Part shown: positions 55,323 through 64,000 of the stretch, piece after piece
How the letters are laid out: each line of letters begins with the position of its first letter
How positions within the stretch are numbered: the first letter of the stretch is position 1
Origin: Celeribacter sp. PS-C1
Lineage (GTDB): Bacteria; Pseudomonadota; Alphaproteobacteria; Rhodobacterales; Rhodobacteraceae
Assembly: GCF_019429625.1 (NCBI RefSeq)
Contig: NZ_JAHXRW010000001.1
Location: forward strand, 186,001 to 250,000
Reading direction: 5' to 3'
DNA length: 64,000 nt
Notes under the pieces: model-generated
Database searches by the model: none
What the model was told of the DNA's origin: nothing
What the model saw: only the letters and a program-made list of their open reading frames with translations
Position numbers and translations under genes: made by a program

Positions 55323-55565
55323 AGATACCTCCTTCTTAATATGACCTATGCCCGAACGCTTTTCGGCGTGTCTTCGAGGTCGTGGGTTTTTGTCGAAAGC
55401 GGGAATTCAATACATGCGACGGAGACAAAACCGGCACGCTGTGTCGGGGTGTGTTCTGACGCTCTGTGGCCCTGTTGTGCCATGGCGCATCCTGTCATTC
55501 GTACGTCACGCATTGGACCATTATAAGGCGCCAGAATGCGGTGAATTGTCAATCAAAACCCGCGT

Positions 55566-56297
55566 TCAAATGCGGAAATTGTCACCAAGATACACACGCC
55601 GAACGGTCTCATCGGCGACGATATCTTCCTTGGTTCCGGACATCAGGACATGACCGTCGTGGAGGATATAGGCGCGGTCAATAATTCCCAATGTTTCCTG
55701 TACGTTATGGTCTGTGATCAACACGCCGATGCCGCGGGTCTTGAGATCGGAAACCAGCCCGCGAATCTCAGCCACAGCAATCGGGTCGACGCCTGCGAAG
55801 GGCTCATCGAGCAGAACGTAAGACGGATCGGAGGCGAGGCATCTTGCGATCTCGACTCGCCTGCGTTCCCCGCCTGACAGCGACAATGCCGGCGCGCGGC
55901 GAAGGTGCGAAATGGAGAATTCGGACAGCAGATCTTCGAGCTTTTCACGGCGCAAAAGCGGGTCGCTCTCAGACACCTCGAGAATGGCGAGGATGTTGTC
56001 CTCGACACAGAGGCCGCGGAACACGGAGGCCTCCTGCGGAAGGTAGCCAACCCCCAACTTGGCGCGGCGATACATCGGCAAAAGCGTAATGTCGCGGCCA
56101 TCCACAATCACCTCTCCGCCTTCGGGCATGACGAGGCCTGCGATGGAATAGAAACAGGTGGTTTTGCCGGAGCCGTTAGGACCGAGCAGGGCAACCACCT
56201 CGCCGCGCTCGAGATCGAGAGAGACGTCCCGTATCACGGTGCGTTTGCGATAGCCTTTGCGCAGGTTGCGCACCTTCAGCCCGGTGGTGTCGCTCAT
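55566..56297 (-). CDS. lptB: LPS export ABC transporter ATPase LptB
   Basis: LptB powers LptFG, which extract LPS from the inner membrane. The 243 residues have Walker [14 protein letters not shown] (about residue 38), the signature [13 protein letters not shown], Walker [14 protein letters not shown] and [10 protein letters not shown]. The family-specific [12 protein letters not shown] is intact. Its ATG overlaps the lptA stop by one base (TGATG). lptF and lptG are not in the window. Confidence 0.95.
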   Translation of the reverse strand: MSDTTGLKVRNLRKGYRKRTVIRDVSLDLERGEVVALLGPNGSGKTTCFYSIAGLVMPEGGEVIVDGRDITLLPMYRRAKLGVGYLPQEASVFRGLCVEDNILAILEVSESDPLLRREKLEDLLSEFSISHLRRAPALSLSGGERRRVEIARCLASDPSYVLLDEPFAGVDPIAVAEIRGLVSDLKTRGIGVLITDHNVQETLGIIDRAYILHDGHVLMSGTKEDIVADETVRRVYLGDNFRI

Positions 56298-56797
56298 CAG
56301 TCGTTCCCAGATTGCAGGATCGTTTTCACCCGACCGTCCATGCGCCCTGTGCCGGTGTCCAGATCGATCACCATCCGCTCGCCCGACAACGCGCTGTTGG
56401 CTTGGGTCAAAAGTACATTTCCGGTGAGCACAACGGTCGCTGATTCGAGGTCGTATTCCGCGCGCTGGGCCTCTGCGGCTTCACCGGCATTGGTCATGGT
56501 GACGCCGCCAGAGGCCAAAAGCCGCGCAATCGCGCCGCCTTCGCTGGCGTAGACAACCTCGACCGTCTGAGCGGTCAGGCGCATCGGGCCTTGGCCGATC
56601 ACGACATTGCCGGAAAACAGGGCTTTCCCTGTGCCCTGATCGACGCTGAGCTGGTCGGATGTGACCTCAATCGGCAGGCTGCTGTCATGTTTGAGGCCGC
56701 CGAAGGCGATCTGCGTGCCTTGTGCCTGTGCGGGGTGGCTCAAACCAAGCGTGAGCATCAGCGCGGTTGTCAGGGAAAGGGTACGGATGATCGTCAC
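56297..56797 (-). CDS. lptA: Periplasmic LPS bridge protein LptA
   Basis: LptA forms the periplasmic bridge for LPS. The 166 residues start with a signal peptide (cut near QAQG at about 26-28), followed by an OstA-like beta-jellyroll with [20 protein letters not shown] and [20 protein letters not shown]. It starts with GTG at 56797 behind AGGA. It lies between lptC (17 bp) and lptB (1-base overlap), which supports the call on top of moderate motif evidence. Confidence 0.9.
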   Translation of the reverse strand: MTIIRTLSLTTALMLTLGLSHPAQAQGTQIAFGGLKHDSSLPIEVTSDQLSVDQGTGKALFSGNVVIGQGPMRLTAQTVEVVYASEGGAIARLLASGGVTMTNAGEAAEAQRAEYDLESATVVLTGNVLLTQANSALSGERMVIDLDTGTGRMDGRVKTILQSGND

Positions 56798-56814
56798 GGC
56801 AAAGTCCTCAAATG

Positions 56815-57414
56815 TCAGGGCTGATATACCAGCTTTACGCCGCCCTTGAAAACAAGAAGGTAGGCGTCAGATTCGGCATCTTGTGAAATCACCATGGAGC
56901 CTGCCGTCAAATTGCCCGCGGGACCGTTTGCCTCGACGCTTCCGGGGCTTTCGATCCGCGAGACGTCCAACATGGTGGCGATCCGGTTCGAGGTGATCGT
57001 GTAGCCAGTGGAGGTCTCGATCTCGACATGACCGGAGAGTTCGGCGATCTGGCTGGGGCCATCGATCACGCCATCATCTGCCTTGAGAGTCACGGAGCCA
57101 TTGTCCGGGATCCGAAGCGCGCCGCGCACGGCATTGGAATTTACCACGTCTTCAGTTGATAGATCAGGACGCACCACTTCGGCGGAGATCTCCAATTCCG
57201 AGCCATCGCGGGTCACGGTCGCAAAGGACGGGCCTTCGACCCGCTGTTCGCGTGCAAGCGTTTCGATGTCGACATCGGCATAGGGGATCGACAGGCCGAC
57301 CTCGCGGTCGCGGGCAAACAAAAAGAGCGTGGCCAAAAGCACGAGGCTCGCCAGCGGCAGGGCAATCTTCGCGAATGCCACGAATTTGGAATAAGGGTTG
57401 TCGAACCGCGCCAT
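56815..57414 (-). CDS. lptC: LPS export protein LptC
   Basis: LptC is anchored in the inner membrane and hands LPS from LptB2FG to LptA. The 199 residues have one membrane helix near residues 15-35 (IALPLASLVLLATLFLFA) and a periplasmic beta-jellyroll. Sequence conservation in LptC is weak, so the call rests on size, topology and position between kdsD and lptA. There is no clear ribosome site; translation is likely coupled to kdsD, whose stop is 9 bp upstream. Confidence 0.87.
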   Translation of the reverse strand: MARFDNPYSKFVAFAKIALPLASLVLLATLFLFARDREVGLSIPYADVDIETLAREQRVEGPSFATVTRDGSELEISAEVVRPDLSTEDVVNSNAVRGALRIPDNGSVTLKADDGVIDGPSQIAELSGHVEIETSTGYTITSNRIATMLDVSRIESPGSVEANGPAGNLTAGSMVISQDAESDAYLLVFKGGVKLVYQP

Positions 57415-57423
57415 AAGGACGTC

Positions 57424-58386
57424 TTACACGACACCGGCGCGAAGGCAGTCCTGAATTTTCAAAATCCCGCAAGGCCGCCCATCTTCGGCAGAATCCCGCA
57501 CAAACAGACAGGTGATTGCGCGCTCATCCATGCGCGCGACGGCTTTTTCGGCCAAAGCGTCAGAGGAGATCGTCATCGGGTTCCGGGTCATGATGTCACC
57601 GGCCGTTTTGTCCAGCAGCCCGTCGATATGACGCCGCAGGTCACCGTCGGTGATGATGCCGCTCAGCTGGCCCTCGGCGTCGATCACACCGACCACGCCA
57701 AAGCCTTTGTCGGAAATCACCGACAAAGCCTCACGCATGGGAGTTTCGGCGCTGACCAGAGGCATATCCACATGCATGAGATCGCGCACTTTGGTGAGGC
57801 GAGAGCCAAGCTTACCGCCAGGGTGCAGCACGCGGAAATTGTCGGCGGTAAAGGCGCGGTGTTCCATGAGCGCGACAGCCAAGGCATCGCCCAGAGCCAA
57901 AGTCATCGTGGTCGAGGTGGTCGGCACGATGCCATGCCCACAGGCCTCGGCGGCTTTCGGCAGGATCAGAGCCACATCACACGCGCGAATAAGCGAGCTG
58001 TCGGGGTTCGAGGCCACGCCGATCATCGGGATTTTAAAGCGGCGCGTGTAGGCAATCACATCGGCCAGTTCCGGGGTCTCGCCGGAGTTGGACAGCACGA
58101 GGCAGACATCGCCATCGCCGATCATGCCCAGATCGCCATGGCTCGCTTCGGCCGGGTGCACGAAATGCGCGGGCGTGCCGGTGGAGGCCAGCGTCGCCGC
58201 GATCTTGCGCGCGATATGGCCGGATTTTCCCATGCCCGTCACAATCGTGCGGCCTTTGGCACGCAGGATGGTTTCCACGGCGGTGGTGAATTCCACACCG
58301 AGGCTATCGGACAAAAGCCCGAGTGCTTCGGCCTCCTGCGCGATCACACGTTTGGCGGTGGACAGGAATGCGTCGGATTGGGTCAT
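57424..58386 (-). CDS. kdsD: Arabinose-5-phosphate isomerase (KdsD/KpsF)
   Basis: The enzyme converts ribulose-5-phosphate to arabinose-5-phosphate, the first Kdo precursor. The 320 residues have a SIS domain (GMGKSGHIARKIAATLAST, and HPAEASHGDLGMIGDGDVCL) and two CBS domains from about residue 205. The ATG at 58386 has GAGG eight bases upstream. The gene is next to lptC, the standard kdsD-lptCAB order (kdsC is absent). Whether it serves LPS or a capsule (KpsF) cannot be told apart; the LPS neighbours favour KdsD. Confidence 0.92.
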   Translation of the reverse strand: MTQSDAFLSTAKRVIAQEAEALGLLSDSLGVEFTTAVETILRAKGRTIVTGMGKSGHIARKIAATLASTGTPAHFVHPAEASHGDLGMIGDGDVCLVLSNSGETPELADVIAYTRRFKIPMIGVASNPDSSLIRACDVALILPKAAEACGHGIVPTTSTTMTLALGDALAVALMEHRAFTADNFRVLHPGGKLGSRLTKVRDLMHVDMPLVSAETPMREALSVISDKGFGVVGVIDAEGQLSGIITDGDLRRHIDGLLDKTAGDIMTRNPMTISSDALAEKAVARMDERAITCLFVRDSAEDGRPCGILKIQDCLRAGVV

Positions 58387-58408
58387 GTGCCGAACCTCAA
58401 AAGAGATG

Positions 58409-59020
58409 TCAGTGAGAGAAAATGTCGATCTCGGGCCAGCCCTCGAGATCAAGCTGTGCGCGGGTCGGCAGGAAGTCGAAACAGGATTGCGCGAGTTTCA
58501 TCCGGCCTTCGCGCTCCAGCATTTCGTTCAGCTTGTCGCGCAGCTGGTGCAGGTAAAGCACGTCGGAGGCGGCGTAATCGAGCTGGGCATTGGTCAGGTC
58601 GCGCGCGCCCCAGTCGCTCATTTGCTGATACTTGGAAATGTCCACTTTCAACAGCTGATCGAGCAGGTTCTTGAGCCCATGGCGATCCGTGAAGGTGCGC
58701 ACGAGCTTCGAGGCGATTTTGGTGCAATAGACCGGCGCCGCCAGCGTTCCAAAGGTGTGGTGCATGGCGGCGATGTCGAAGCGGCCAAAGTGGAACAGCT
58801 TCAGCACATTCGGGTCCGCGAGCATTTTGCACAGGTTCGGCGCATCGGTCTGGCCGCGCTCGACCTGAACCAGATGTGCGTTGCCGTCGCCACCGGACAT
58901 TTGCACGAGGCACAGGCGATCGCGATGCGGGTTGAGCCCCATGGTTTCGCAATCGATGGCGACGACCGGACCGAGGTCGAGATCGTCCGGGAGGTCGTTT
59001 TTATAGAGAAAATTTGCCAT
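58409..59020 (-). CDS. rnd: Short ribonuclease D
   Basis: A 203-residue DEDDy 3'-5' exonuclease. The motifs are VAIDCETMGLNPHRDRLCLV (Asp, Glu), LFHFGRFDIAAMHH (Asp) and YAASDVLYLHQL (Tyr, Asp). E. coli RNase D is about 375 residues because of two HRDC domains; this one has only the nuclease domain, as is usual for alphaproteobacterial forms. The ATG at 59020 has AAGG seven bases upstream. It lies 22 bp before kdsD and may share its transcript. Confidence 0.9.
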   Translation of the reverse strand: MANFLYKNDLPDDLDLGPVVAIDCETMGLNPHRDRLCLVQMSGGDGNAHLVQVERGQTDAPNLCKMLADPNVLKLFHFGRFDIAAMHHTFGTLAAPVYCTKIASKLVRTFTDRHGLKNLLDQLLKVDISKYQQMSDWGARDLTNAQLDYAASDVLYLHQLRDKLNEMLEREGRMKLAQSCFDFLPTRAQLDLEGWPEIDIFSH

Positions 59021-59325
59021 CGTCGTGCCTTTGCGCTGTCCAATGAATTGGCCAAAGTTCTGACCAATATGTTGGAACAGGGTCTTAATCCTTTGCACGT
59101 GGTGGGGCAAGAGAGCAGGTCGAGACAGGTGGGTATCAGCCCGGTTCAACTGTGCGCAAGGTGCCGATAAAGTCGGCAAATATAGCCCCGCGCGCAAAAA
59201 ATTGAACAGCGCCAGAAAACTTTAGGCTTTTTGTCGGTTAAATCTATTGCTAACAACGCCGAGCAAATGCGACCGCGCTCCCAGCCGCCGCCAGTGGCCG
59301 GTCTTTCATAGATAAGAGATCCGCC
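59021..59325. other. 305-bp intergenic region between rnd and the siderophore importer
   Basis: A divergent gap that must hold promoters for both sides. I see no convincing Fur, RirA (TGA-N9-TCA) or Irr-type box by eye, no terminator and no open frame with a ribosome site. TTGTCGG at 59233-59239 followed by an AT-rich stretch (TTAAATCTATTGC) is the best but weak promoter candidate for the plus-strand operon. Confidence 0.4.
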
Positions 59326-60228
59326 ATGTACGCACATTTCATGAGGGGCGTCGCCCTCGTTCTTTCGTTCTCGACGGCTGCAAGTGCTGCCGAACTCACA
59401 ACGCTTTTGGGGCCGGTTACCATTGATGAGACGCCGCAAACCGTCATCAGCTATGATGTTGGCGCGCTCGATACCCTCACCGCGCTGGGCGTCGATGTGG
59501 CGGGGATCACGCAGCCGATGCTGGTCCCGGCGCTGACCGGTCTGGATGACGGCTCGCGCGCCAATATCGGGACGTTGTTCGAGCCTGATTTCGAACAGGT
59601 GTTTGCACTGAAACCTGACTTGATCATCGCCGGGCCGCGCACGCGAGACCAAATCGACGCCCTGTCGAAAATCGCGCCCACCGTCGATCTTAGCCCGTTC
59701 TCAGAGGACATCGGTGAGGTAGTTCTGACCCAGACGCGGGAATTGGGCGAGTTGTTCGGCAAAGAAGACGAAGCGGCGGCGTTGCTCGCTCATCTGGAGG
59801 CGTCCCTCGAAGAGGTCCGCGGGCTGACTGACGGAGCCGGCAAGGGCCTTATCGTGATGACGAACGGGCCGAAGCTTTCAGTTTTTGGTCCGGGGTCGCG
59901 CTTTGGCTGGGTGCATGACACTTTGGGGATCGAGCCGCTCATGGAGAATGTCGATGAGCAAACTCATGGCGAAGCCGTCAGCTTTGAGTTCCTGCATGAG
60001 GCAAACCCCGATTGGATGATCGTTTTCGACCGCACGCGCGCGACGAATGGCGATGGGCCGAAAGCCGAAGAAACGCTCGACAACGAGTTGATCGCGCAGA
60101 CCACGGCTTGGCAAAAAGGTCAGGTGATCTACGTCCACCCGGCCGATTTCTACATCGCGACCACCGGTGTGCGGTCGCTTCAGGACACGGTCGATCAATT
60201 TATCGCGGCCTATAAGGGCGCTCAGTAA
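59326..60228 (+). CDS. Periplasmic siderophore-binding protein of an ABC importer (FatB/CeuA-like)
   Basis: A 300-residue solute-binding protein of the iron-siderophore group. A signal peptide ends at about residue 23 (AASAAE), without a lipobox Cys. The two-lobed fold is indicated by TVISYDVGALDTLTALGVDV and LKPDLIIAGPRTRDQIDAL, joined to MTNGPKLSVFGPGSRFGWVH. The layout FatB-permease-permease-ATPase is that of catechol-siderophore importers; the siderophore is not known. ATG 59326 is used; an ATG five codons on is possible. It heads a four-gene operon. Confidence 0.88.
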   Translation: MYAHFMRGVALVLSFSTAASAAELTTLLGPVTIDETPQTVISYDVGALDTLTALGVDVAGITQPMLVPALTGLDDGSRANIGTLFEPDFEQVFALKPDLIIAGPRTRDQIDALSKIAPTVDLSPFSEDIGEVVLTQTRELGELFGKEDEAAALLAHLEASLEEVRGLTDGAGKGLIVMTNGPKLSVFGPGSRFGWVHDTLGIEPLMENVDEQTHGEAVSFEFLHEANPDWMIVFDRTRATNGDGPKAEETLDNELIAQTTAWQKGQVIYVHPADFYIATTGVRSLQDTVDQFIAAYKGAQ

Positions 60229-60234
60229 AGACCG

Positions 60235-61206
60235 ATGAGATTGCCAGCGCTTCATATGCTGCTCGCCTTGGGGAGCCTGGTCTTAATGGCCGGGCTCAGC
60301 CTTATGATCGGTGCCTCCGATATGAACCTCGGCGCGGTGTTCCGAGGCGAGGGCGATGATGCGCTGATCCTTCTGGCCAGTCGCATCCCGCGCACGCTGG
60401 CGATCATTCTCACCGGGGCGTCGATGGCGATTTCCGGGCTGATTTTTCAGATGCTCACGCGCAATAAATTCGTCGAGCCTTCGACGGCGGGAACGGCGGA
60501 AAGCGCGGGGCTTGGGCTGTTGATTGCGGTTGCCCTGTTTCCGACCACGTCTTTGATGGTCAAGATGGTGATCGCCGCTCTCTGTGCCATTGCAGGTACG
60601 CTTTTGTTTCTCAAAATTCTCGACCGGCTGCCGCCGCGCGAGCCTTTGCTGGTGCCCCTGGTGGGGCTGATGCTGGGCGGTGTGATTGGCGCGATCGGGA
60701 CGTTTTTCGCCTATCAGCTCGATCTTTTGCAATATCTCGGCATCTGGACGACGGGTGAGTTTTCCGGCGTTTTGCGCGGGAGGTATGAGCTTTTGTGGCT
60801 CACGGGTGGCTTGGCTGTGATCGGCTATCTCTTTGCGGATCGGTTTTCCATCATGGGGATGGGTCGCGATGTCTCGATCACCTTGGGGCTCAATTATCGC
60901 ACCGTGATGTGGACGGGTCTGATCATCGTCTCTGTCACCACGGCTGTCGTCGTGGTCACCGTGGGGGCGATCCCGTTTCTGGGGCTGATCGTGCCCAATA
61001 TCGTCAGCCGTATCATGGGTGACAACCTGCGTGCGGCGGTGCCTTGGGCGGCGAGCCTTGGGGCAGGGGCGCTATTGCTGTGCGACATCATCGGGCGGGT
61101 CATTCGCCAGCCCTATGAGATTCCCATCGGCACGATCTTTGGTGTGATCGGCTCGATGATCTTCCTCTATCTTTTGCTGGGACGTCAGAGTCATGCCGTC
61201 CGATAG
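60235..61206 (+). CDS. FecCD-family siderophore ABC permease 1
   Basis: A 323-residue permease with about nine membrane segments. It shows the family patterns SRIPRTLAIILTGASMAISG and a late GAIPFLGLIVPNIVSRIMGD. It forms the channel with permease 2, together with the ATPase at the end of the operon. The start lies 6 bp after the binding-protein gene; the end overlaps permease 2 by 14 bases. Confidence 0.92.
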   Translation: MRLPALHMLLALGSLVLMAGLSLMIGASDMNLGAVFRGEGDDALILLASRIPRTLAIILTGASMAISGLIFQMLTRNKFVEPSTAGTAESAGLGLLIAVALFPTTSLMVKMVIAALCAIAGTLLFLKILDRLPPREPLLVPLVGLMLGGVIGAIGTFFAYQLDLLQYLGIWTTGEFSGVLRGRYELLWLTGGLAVIGYLFADRFSIMGMGRDVSITLGLNYRTVMWTGLIIVSVTTAVVVVTVGAIPFLGLIVPNIVSRIMGDNLRAAVPWAASLGAGALLLCDIIGRVIRQPYEIPIGTIFGVIGSMIFLYLLLGRQSHAVR

Positions 61207-62188
61207 TGCCGCGTTCCTCCCTTTCCCCGCTCAGCGCAGAATGCAGGTTAAGCCGCTGGTCCTTCTGGCTTTGCTGGCCGTGATTGCGGTGGGGCTGTTT
61301 CTGACGCTAGGTGTGCCTGCGGGCGCGTGGGAGTTTGCGCTCAGCTTTCGCGCCGGAAAGCTGGCCGGGCTGATTCTCGTGGCCTTTGCCATTGCCACCT
61401 CGACGCAGCTTTTCCACGCCGCCACGCGCAATCAAATCCTGACTCCCTCAATCATGGGCTTTGATGCGCTCTATCTGATGATCCAGACCAGTCTGGTGTT
61501 CGGTATGGGCGCCATGGCCACGCTCGACATTGATCCGGTGGTGAAATTCACCGCTGAAGTTCTGGTCATGATGGGGTTCTCGACTGCGCTTTTCCTGTGG
61601 CTTTTCACCGCCCGGTCCCGCGATCTGCATCTCCTCGTTCTGGTCGGTATCATTTTCGGCACGCTGTTTCGCAGCCTGTCGAATTTCATCTCCCGCATGA
61701 TCGACCCGAATGAATTTGTGGTCGTGCAGGGCGCCATGTTTGCACGTTTCAATGCGGTGAATATCGACCTCTTGTGGATCTCGATCGGTCTTACGGCTCT
61801 CACGCTACCAGTGCTTTGGCATATGCGGCATCAGTTCGATGTGCTGGCGCTGGGTCGCGAAACCGCGATTGGATTGGGCCTCCGCTATCGGCGCGTGATG
61901 TTTGCGGCCTTTGGGATGATCGGCCTGTTGGTCTCGGTCTCCACCGCGCTTGTGGGCCCTGTCACTTTCTTTGGCTTGCTCGTCGTCCATCTGGCCTATC
62001 GCATCCTGCCCGGCGCGCGGTTCGCGCCGACGCTTTTGGCTAGTTCCCTGATTGCCATCATCACCTTGGTGGGCGGGCAGGCGATCTATGAGCATGTGCT
62101 GGGCCTCCAAGGCACGCTTTCCGTGGTGATCGATGCGCTGGGCGGCATCACCTTTCTTTACCTGCTTCTCAAAGGGGTCAGACGATGA
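61193..62188 (+). CDS. FecCD-family siderophore ABC permease 2
   Basis: A 331-residue permease of the same family as its neighbour but only distantly similar, with about nine membrane segments. Identifiable blocks are FAIATSTQLFHAATRNQILT, TPSIMGFDALYLMIQ and GPVTFFGLLVVHLAYRILPG. Its TGA overlaps the ATPase gene start (ATGA). The pairing of two different permeases is usual for FatDC/CeuBC-type systems. Confidence 0.92.
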   Translation: MPSDSAAFLPFPAQRRMQVKPLVLLALLAVIAVGLFLTLGVPAGAWEFALSFRAGKLAGLILVAFAIATSTQLFHAATRNQILTPSIMGFDALYLMIQTSLVFGMGAMATLDIDPVVKFTAEVLVMMGFSTALFLWLFTARSRDLHLLVLVGIIFGTLFRSLSNFISRMIDPNEFVVVQGAMFARFNAVNIDLLWISIGLTALTLPVLWHMRHQFDVLALGRETAIGLGLRYRRVMFAAFGMIGLLVSVSTALVGPVTFFGLLVVHLAYRILPGARFAPTLLASSLIAIITLVGGQAIYEHVLGLQGTLSVVIDALGGITFLYLLLKGVRR

Positions 62189-62967
62189 TCAAGATTTCGC
62201 ATGTGAGCCATCAGATTGCCGGCGCTTCGATCCTGAACGATGTGTCTTTGATGATTCCTCGGGGTGGTATCACGGCCTTGATCGGGCCGAATGGGGCAGG
62301 GAAATCCACGCTCTTGTCCCTGATTGCGCGTTTGACGCCGCTGCAAGGCGGACAAATCACAGTGGATGGTGCGGATGTGACGACGACGCCGACCGATGCA
62401 CTGGCGCGGCGTCTGTCGATTCTGCGTCAGGACAATTCTGTGGCTGCGCGTTTGACGGTCGCCGATCTGGTGGGCTTTGGCCGCTACCCGCATCACAAAG
62501 GTCGCCCGACTGCCGAGGATCACGCGCATGTGGAGAAGGCCCTAGAGATGATGGGGCTGCACCCTCTGAGTGGGCGATTCCTCGATGAGCTGTCTGGCGG
62601 GCAGCGTCAGAGAGCCTTTGTCGCCATGGTCTTGGCGCAGGACACGGATTACGTGCTTTTGGATGAGCCGCTCAACAACCTCGACATGAAGCACGCGCGC
62701 CAGATGATGGAGCGTCTGAAAGAGGCGGCGCGGGTGAGTGGCAAGAGCTTTGTGATTGTCGTCCATGACATCAATTTTGCTGCCGCCTACGCCGATCTGA
62801 TCGTGGCGCTCAAAGACGGGCGGTTGCATTCCCTCGGTACGCCAGAAGAAATCGTCAACAGACCTTGCCTGCGCGATGTATTCGAACTGGACATTGCGGT
62901 GGAGACTGTGGGTGGTCATCCCTTCGCTCTACACCAGATCGCGCCGGAGCCTTTGGTGGAGTCGTAG
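62185..62967 (+). CDS. Siderophore ABC importer ATPase
   Basis: A 260-residue ABC ATPase: Walker A GPNGAGKSTLLS (about residue 35), Q-loop region RLSILRQDNSVAARL, signature LSGGQRQRAFVAM (about 135) and Walker B DYVLLDEPLNNLDMK, with the H-loop in VVHDINFAAAYAD. These fit FecE/FatE-type importers. It ends the operon begun at 59326. No TonB receptor, siderophore-synthesis or iron-reductase gene is in the window. Confidence 0.93.
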   Translation: MIKISHVSHQIAGASILNDVSLMIPRGGITALIGPNGAGKSTLLSLIARLTPLQGGQITVDGADVTTTPTDALARRLSILRQDNSVAARLTVADLVGFGRYPHHKGRPTAEDHAHVEKALEMMGLHPLSGRFLDELSGGQRQRAFVAMVLAQDTDYVLLDEPLNNLDMKHARQMMERLKEAARVSGKSFVIVVHDINFAAAYADLIVALKDGRLHSLGTPEEIVNRPCLRDVFELDIAVETVGGHPFALHQIAPEPLVES

Positions 62968-63064
62968 GGCCGAAGCACAAAAGCTCTCATCGCATTTGAG
63001 CAAAAACGACTGTCGCCTGAGATGTATGAGGATGCGATCAAACATTTTCGTTTGAAAATGTTTT

Positions 63065-63151
63065 TGGTGCCCAGAAGAGGACTCGAACCTCCACGTCCAT
63101 ACGGACACTAGCACCTGAAGCTAGCGCGTCTACCAATTCCGCCATCTGGGC
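63065..63151 (-). tRNA. tRNA-Leu, anticodon CAG
   Basis: Reading the minus strand, GCCCAGA (63151-63145) pairs with TCTGGGC near the 3' end, followed by A and an encoded CCA. The anticodon stem CTAGC/GCTAG encloses TTCAGGT, giving anticodon CAG for the CUG codon. The long variable arm and 87-base length are those of tRNA-Leu. The T arm contains GGTTCGAGTCC. Confidence 0.95.
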
Positions 63152-63295
63152 ACAGATGTCGTGAGGCCGCGATGTAATGAGGTTGCGTGGAAGTGTCAAC
63201 GGCCATTTGAAAGGTTTTTTATAGCAGCAATAGCGTCTTGTTCATTTCCGCGCTAAAAGCTAAGCAAAAGCGACAATTTGGCATTGGAGATGCAG

Positions 63296-64000
63296 ATGAC
63301 GAAACTGGTCACCATCTATGGCGGCGCTGGCTTTGTCGGGCGGTATATCGCTCGGCGTATGGCAAAGGAGGGCTGGCGTGTCCGTGTTGCAGTGCGTCGC
63401 CCGAATGAGTCGCTTCATGTGAAACCCTACGGCGCGGTCGGTCAGGTCGAGCCGGTGTTCTGCAACATTCGCGACGATGAGTCGGTGCGCGCGGCGATGA
63501 TCGGCGCGGATGCCGTCGTGAACTGCGTTGGCGTTCTGACGGAACGCGGTAAGAATTCCTTCTCTGCGGTGCAATCCGAGGGTGCTGCCCGGATCGCTCG
63601 AATCGCCGAGGCCCAAGGCATCGCACGTCTGGTGCATCTCTCCGCTCTGGGCGCCGATGCGAATTCTGCATCTGAATATTCCCGCACCAAAGCGGAAGGC
63701 GAGGCCAAGGTGCTCGAGGCCTTCCCGAACGCAATGATCCTGCGTCCTTCTGTGATTTTCGGTCAGGAAGATGAGTTCTTTAATCGCTTCGGCAAGATGG
63801 CCGAAAAGAATGTGATCCTGCCGCTGGTGGGTGGAAACACCAAGTTCCAACCCGTTTACGTCGATGATGTCGCGCAGGCGGCCGTCAGCGGCATTCTGGG
63901 CCATGCTGAGCCGGGCATCTATGAGCTGGGCGGTCCGGATGTGGACACGCTGAAAGGTCTCATGGCCGATATGCTTGAGGCGATTCACCGCAATCGTCTG
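63296..64000 (+). CDS. NDUFA9-like NAD(P)-binding protein, 5' part only
   Basis: The frame starts at ATG 63296 behind GGAG (six bases) and runs open off the window end, giving 235 residues. It begins with a Rossmann loop, VTIYGGAGFVGRYIARRM, then VVNCVGVLTERGKNSFSAVQ and LHLSALGADANSASEYSRTK-like residues (LVHLSALGADANSASEYSRT), with a YxxxK-like position. This is the atypical short-chain dehydrogenase group that includes the NDUFA9 accessory subunit of complex I. In alphaproteobacteria such genes often lie alone. An ATG two codons upstream is an alternative start. Confidence 0.88.
   Translation, partial: MTKLVTIYGGAGFVGRYIARRMAKEGWRVRVAVRRPNESLHVKPYGAVGQVEPVFCNIRDDESVRAAMIGADAVVNCVGVLTERGKNSFSAVQSEGAARIARIAEAQGIARLVHLSALGADANSASEYSRTKAEGEAKVLEAFPNAMILRPSVIFGQEDEFFNRFGKMAEKNVILPLVGGNTKFQPVYVDDVAQAAVSGILGHAEPGIYELGGPDVDTLKGLMADMLEAIHRNRL

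Noticed and set aside
55520-55552. TATAAT and TTGACA in front of hpf as a strong promoter
   Set aside because: Both boxes are perfect but lie 21 bases apart, too far for normal sigma-70 use; mentioned only within the hpf entry.
1-64000. CRISPR arrays, insertion sequences, prophage or integrase genes, rRNA operons, toxin-antitoxin pairs
   Set aside because: I looked for spaced direct repeats, transposase or integrase motifs and phage structural genes on both strands and saw none; composition looks even apart from short AT-rich gaps.

Overview
The window is chromosomal DNA from an alphaproteobacterium of the Rhodobacterales (Roseobacter/Rhodobacteraceae type). The evidence is the mix of genes and their order: hrcA-grpE; comF-grxC-nitrilase beside an NDUFAF5-like protein; rimP-nusA-ylxR-infB; a PpiC-argJ-mutT block facing infB; dnaK-dnaJ; lptC-lptA-lptB-hpf-ptsN; a short RNase D; and an alphaproteobacterial-type heat-shock promoter. 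No genus is assigned. I see no insertion sequence, prophage, CRISPR array or rRNA. One tRNA gene, tRNA-Leu(CAG), is present.

Layout. 0-2.3 kb: the 3' end of hrcA, then grpE and a TPM/zinc-ribbon envelope protein. 2.3-9.6 kb: mutS, a malic enzyme-phosphotransacetylase fusion, a PfkB sugar kinase and argG. 9.7-17.9 kb: a membrane protein, ilvA, a divergent HPt / receiver-PP2C signalling pair, two Nudix hydrolases, Hsp33, the CCA-adding enzyme and an RNA methyltransferase. 18-20.1 kb: an envelope group with two Tat-exported L,D-transpeptidases, a CAP lipoprotein and a small exported peptide with its own promoter and terminator. 20.2-26.3 kb: hemH, an NDUFAF5-like protein, comF, grxC, a nitrilase, a MarR regulator, ubiG and pip.

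26.4-37.6 kb is a translation and secretion block: rimP-nusA-ylxR-infB, then a 46-codon gene, mutT, argJ and a parvulin on the opposite strand, then secA. 37.8-44.2 kb holds a phosphate-binding/OmpA fusion, radC, dnaKJ and alkB. 44.2-54.2 kb is the most accessory part: a KpsM-like export permease, cysQ, kdsB, galU, galE, two paralogous glycosyltransferases, a GT14-type enzyme with a long uncharacterised C-terminus, and a sulfotransferase with what looks like a second, degenerate sulfotransferase module. Together they suggest synthesis and export of a sulfated surface glycan, with CysQ clearing the PAP that sulfotransferases produce.

54.2-59 kb is the LPS-export and Kdo block on the minus strand (kdsD, lptC, lptA, lptB, hpf, ptsN, with rnd upstream). 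59.3-63 kb is a four-gene ferric-siderophore ABC importer. The window closes with tRNA-Leu and the start of an NDUFA9-like dehydrogenase.

Most of the window is core metabolism in an ordinary arrangement. The parts that seem least described are the sulfated-glycan cluster, the NDUFAF5-like protein lacking its SAM motif, two very small genes, and the receiver-PP2C/HPt pair. All functional statements come from reading motifs and gene order; no database search was run.
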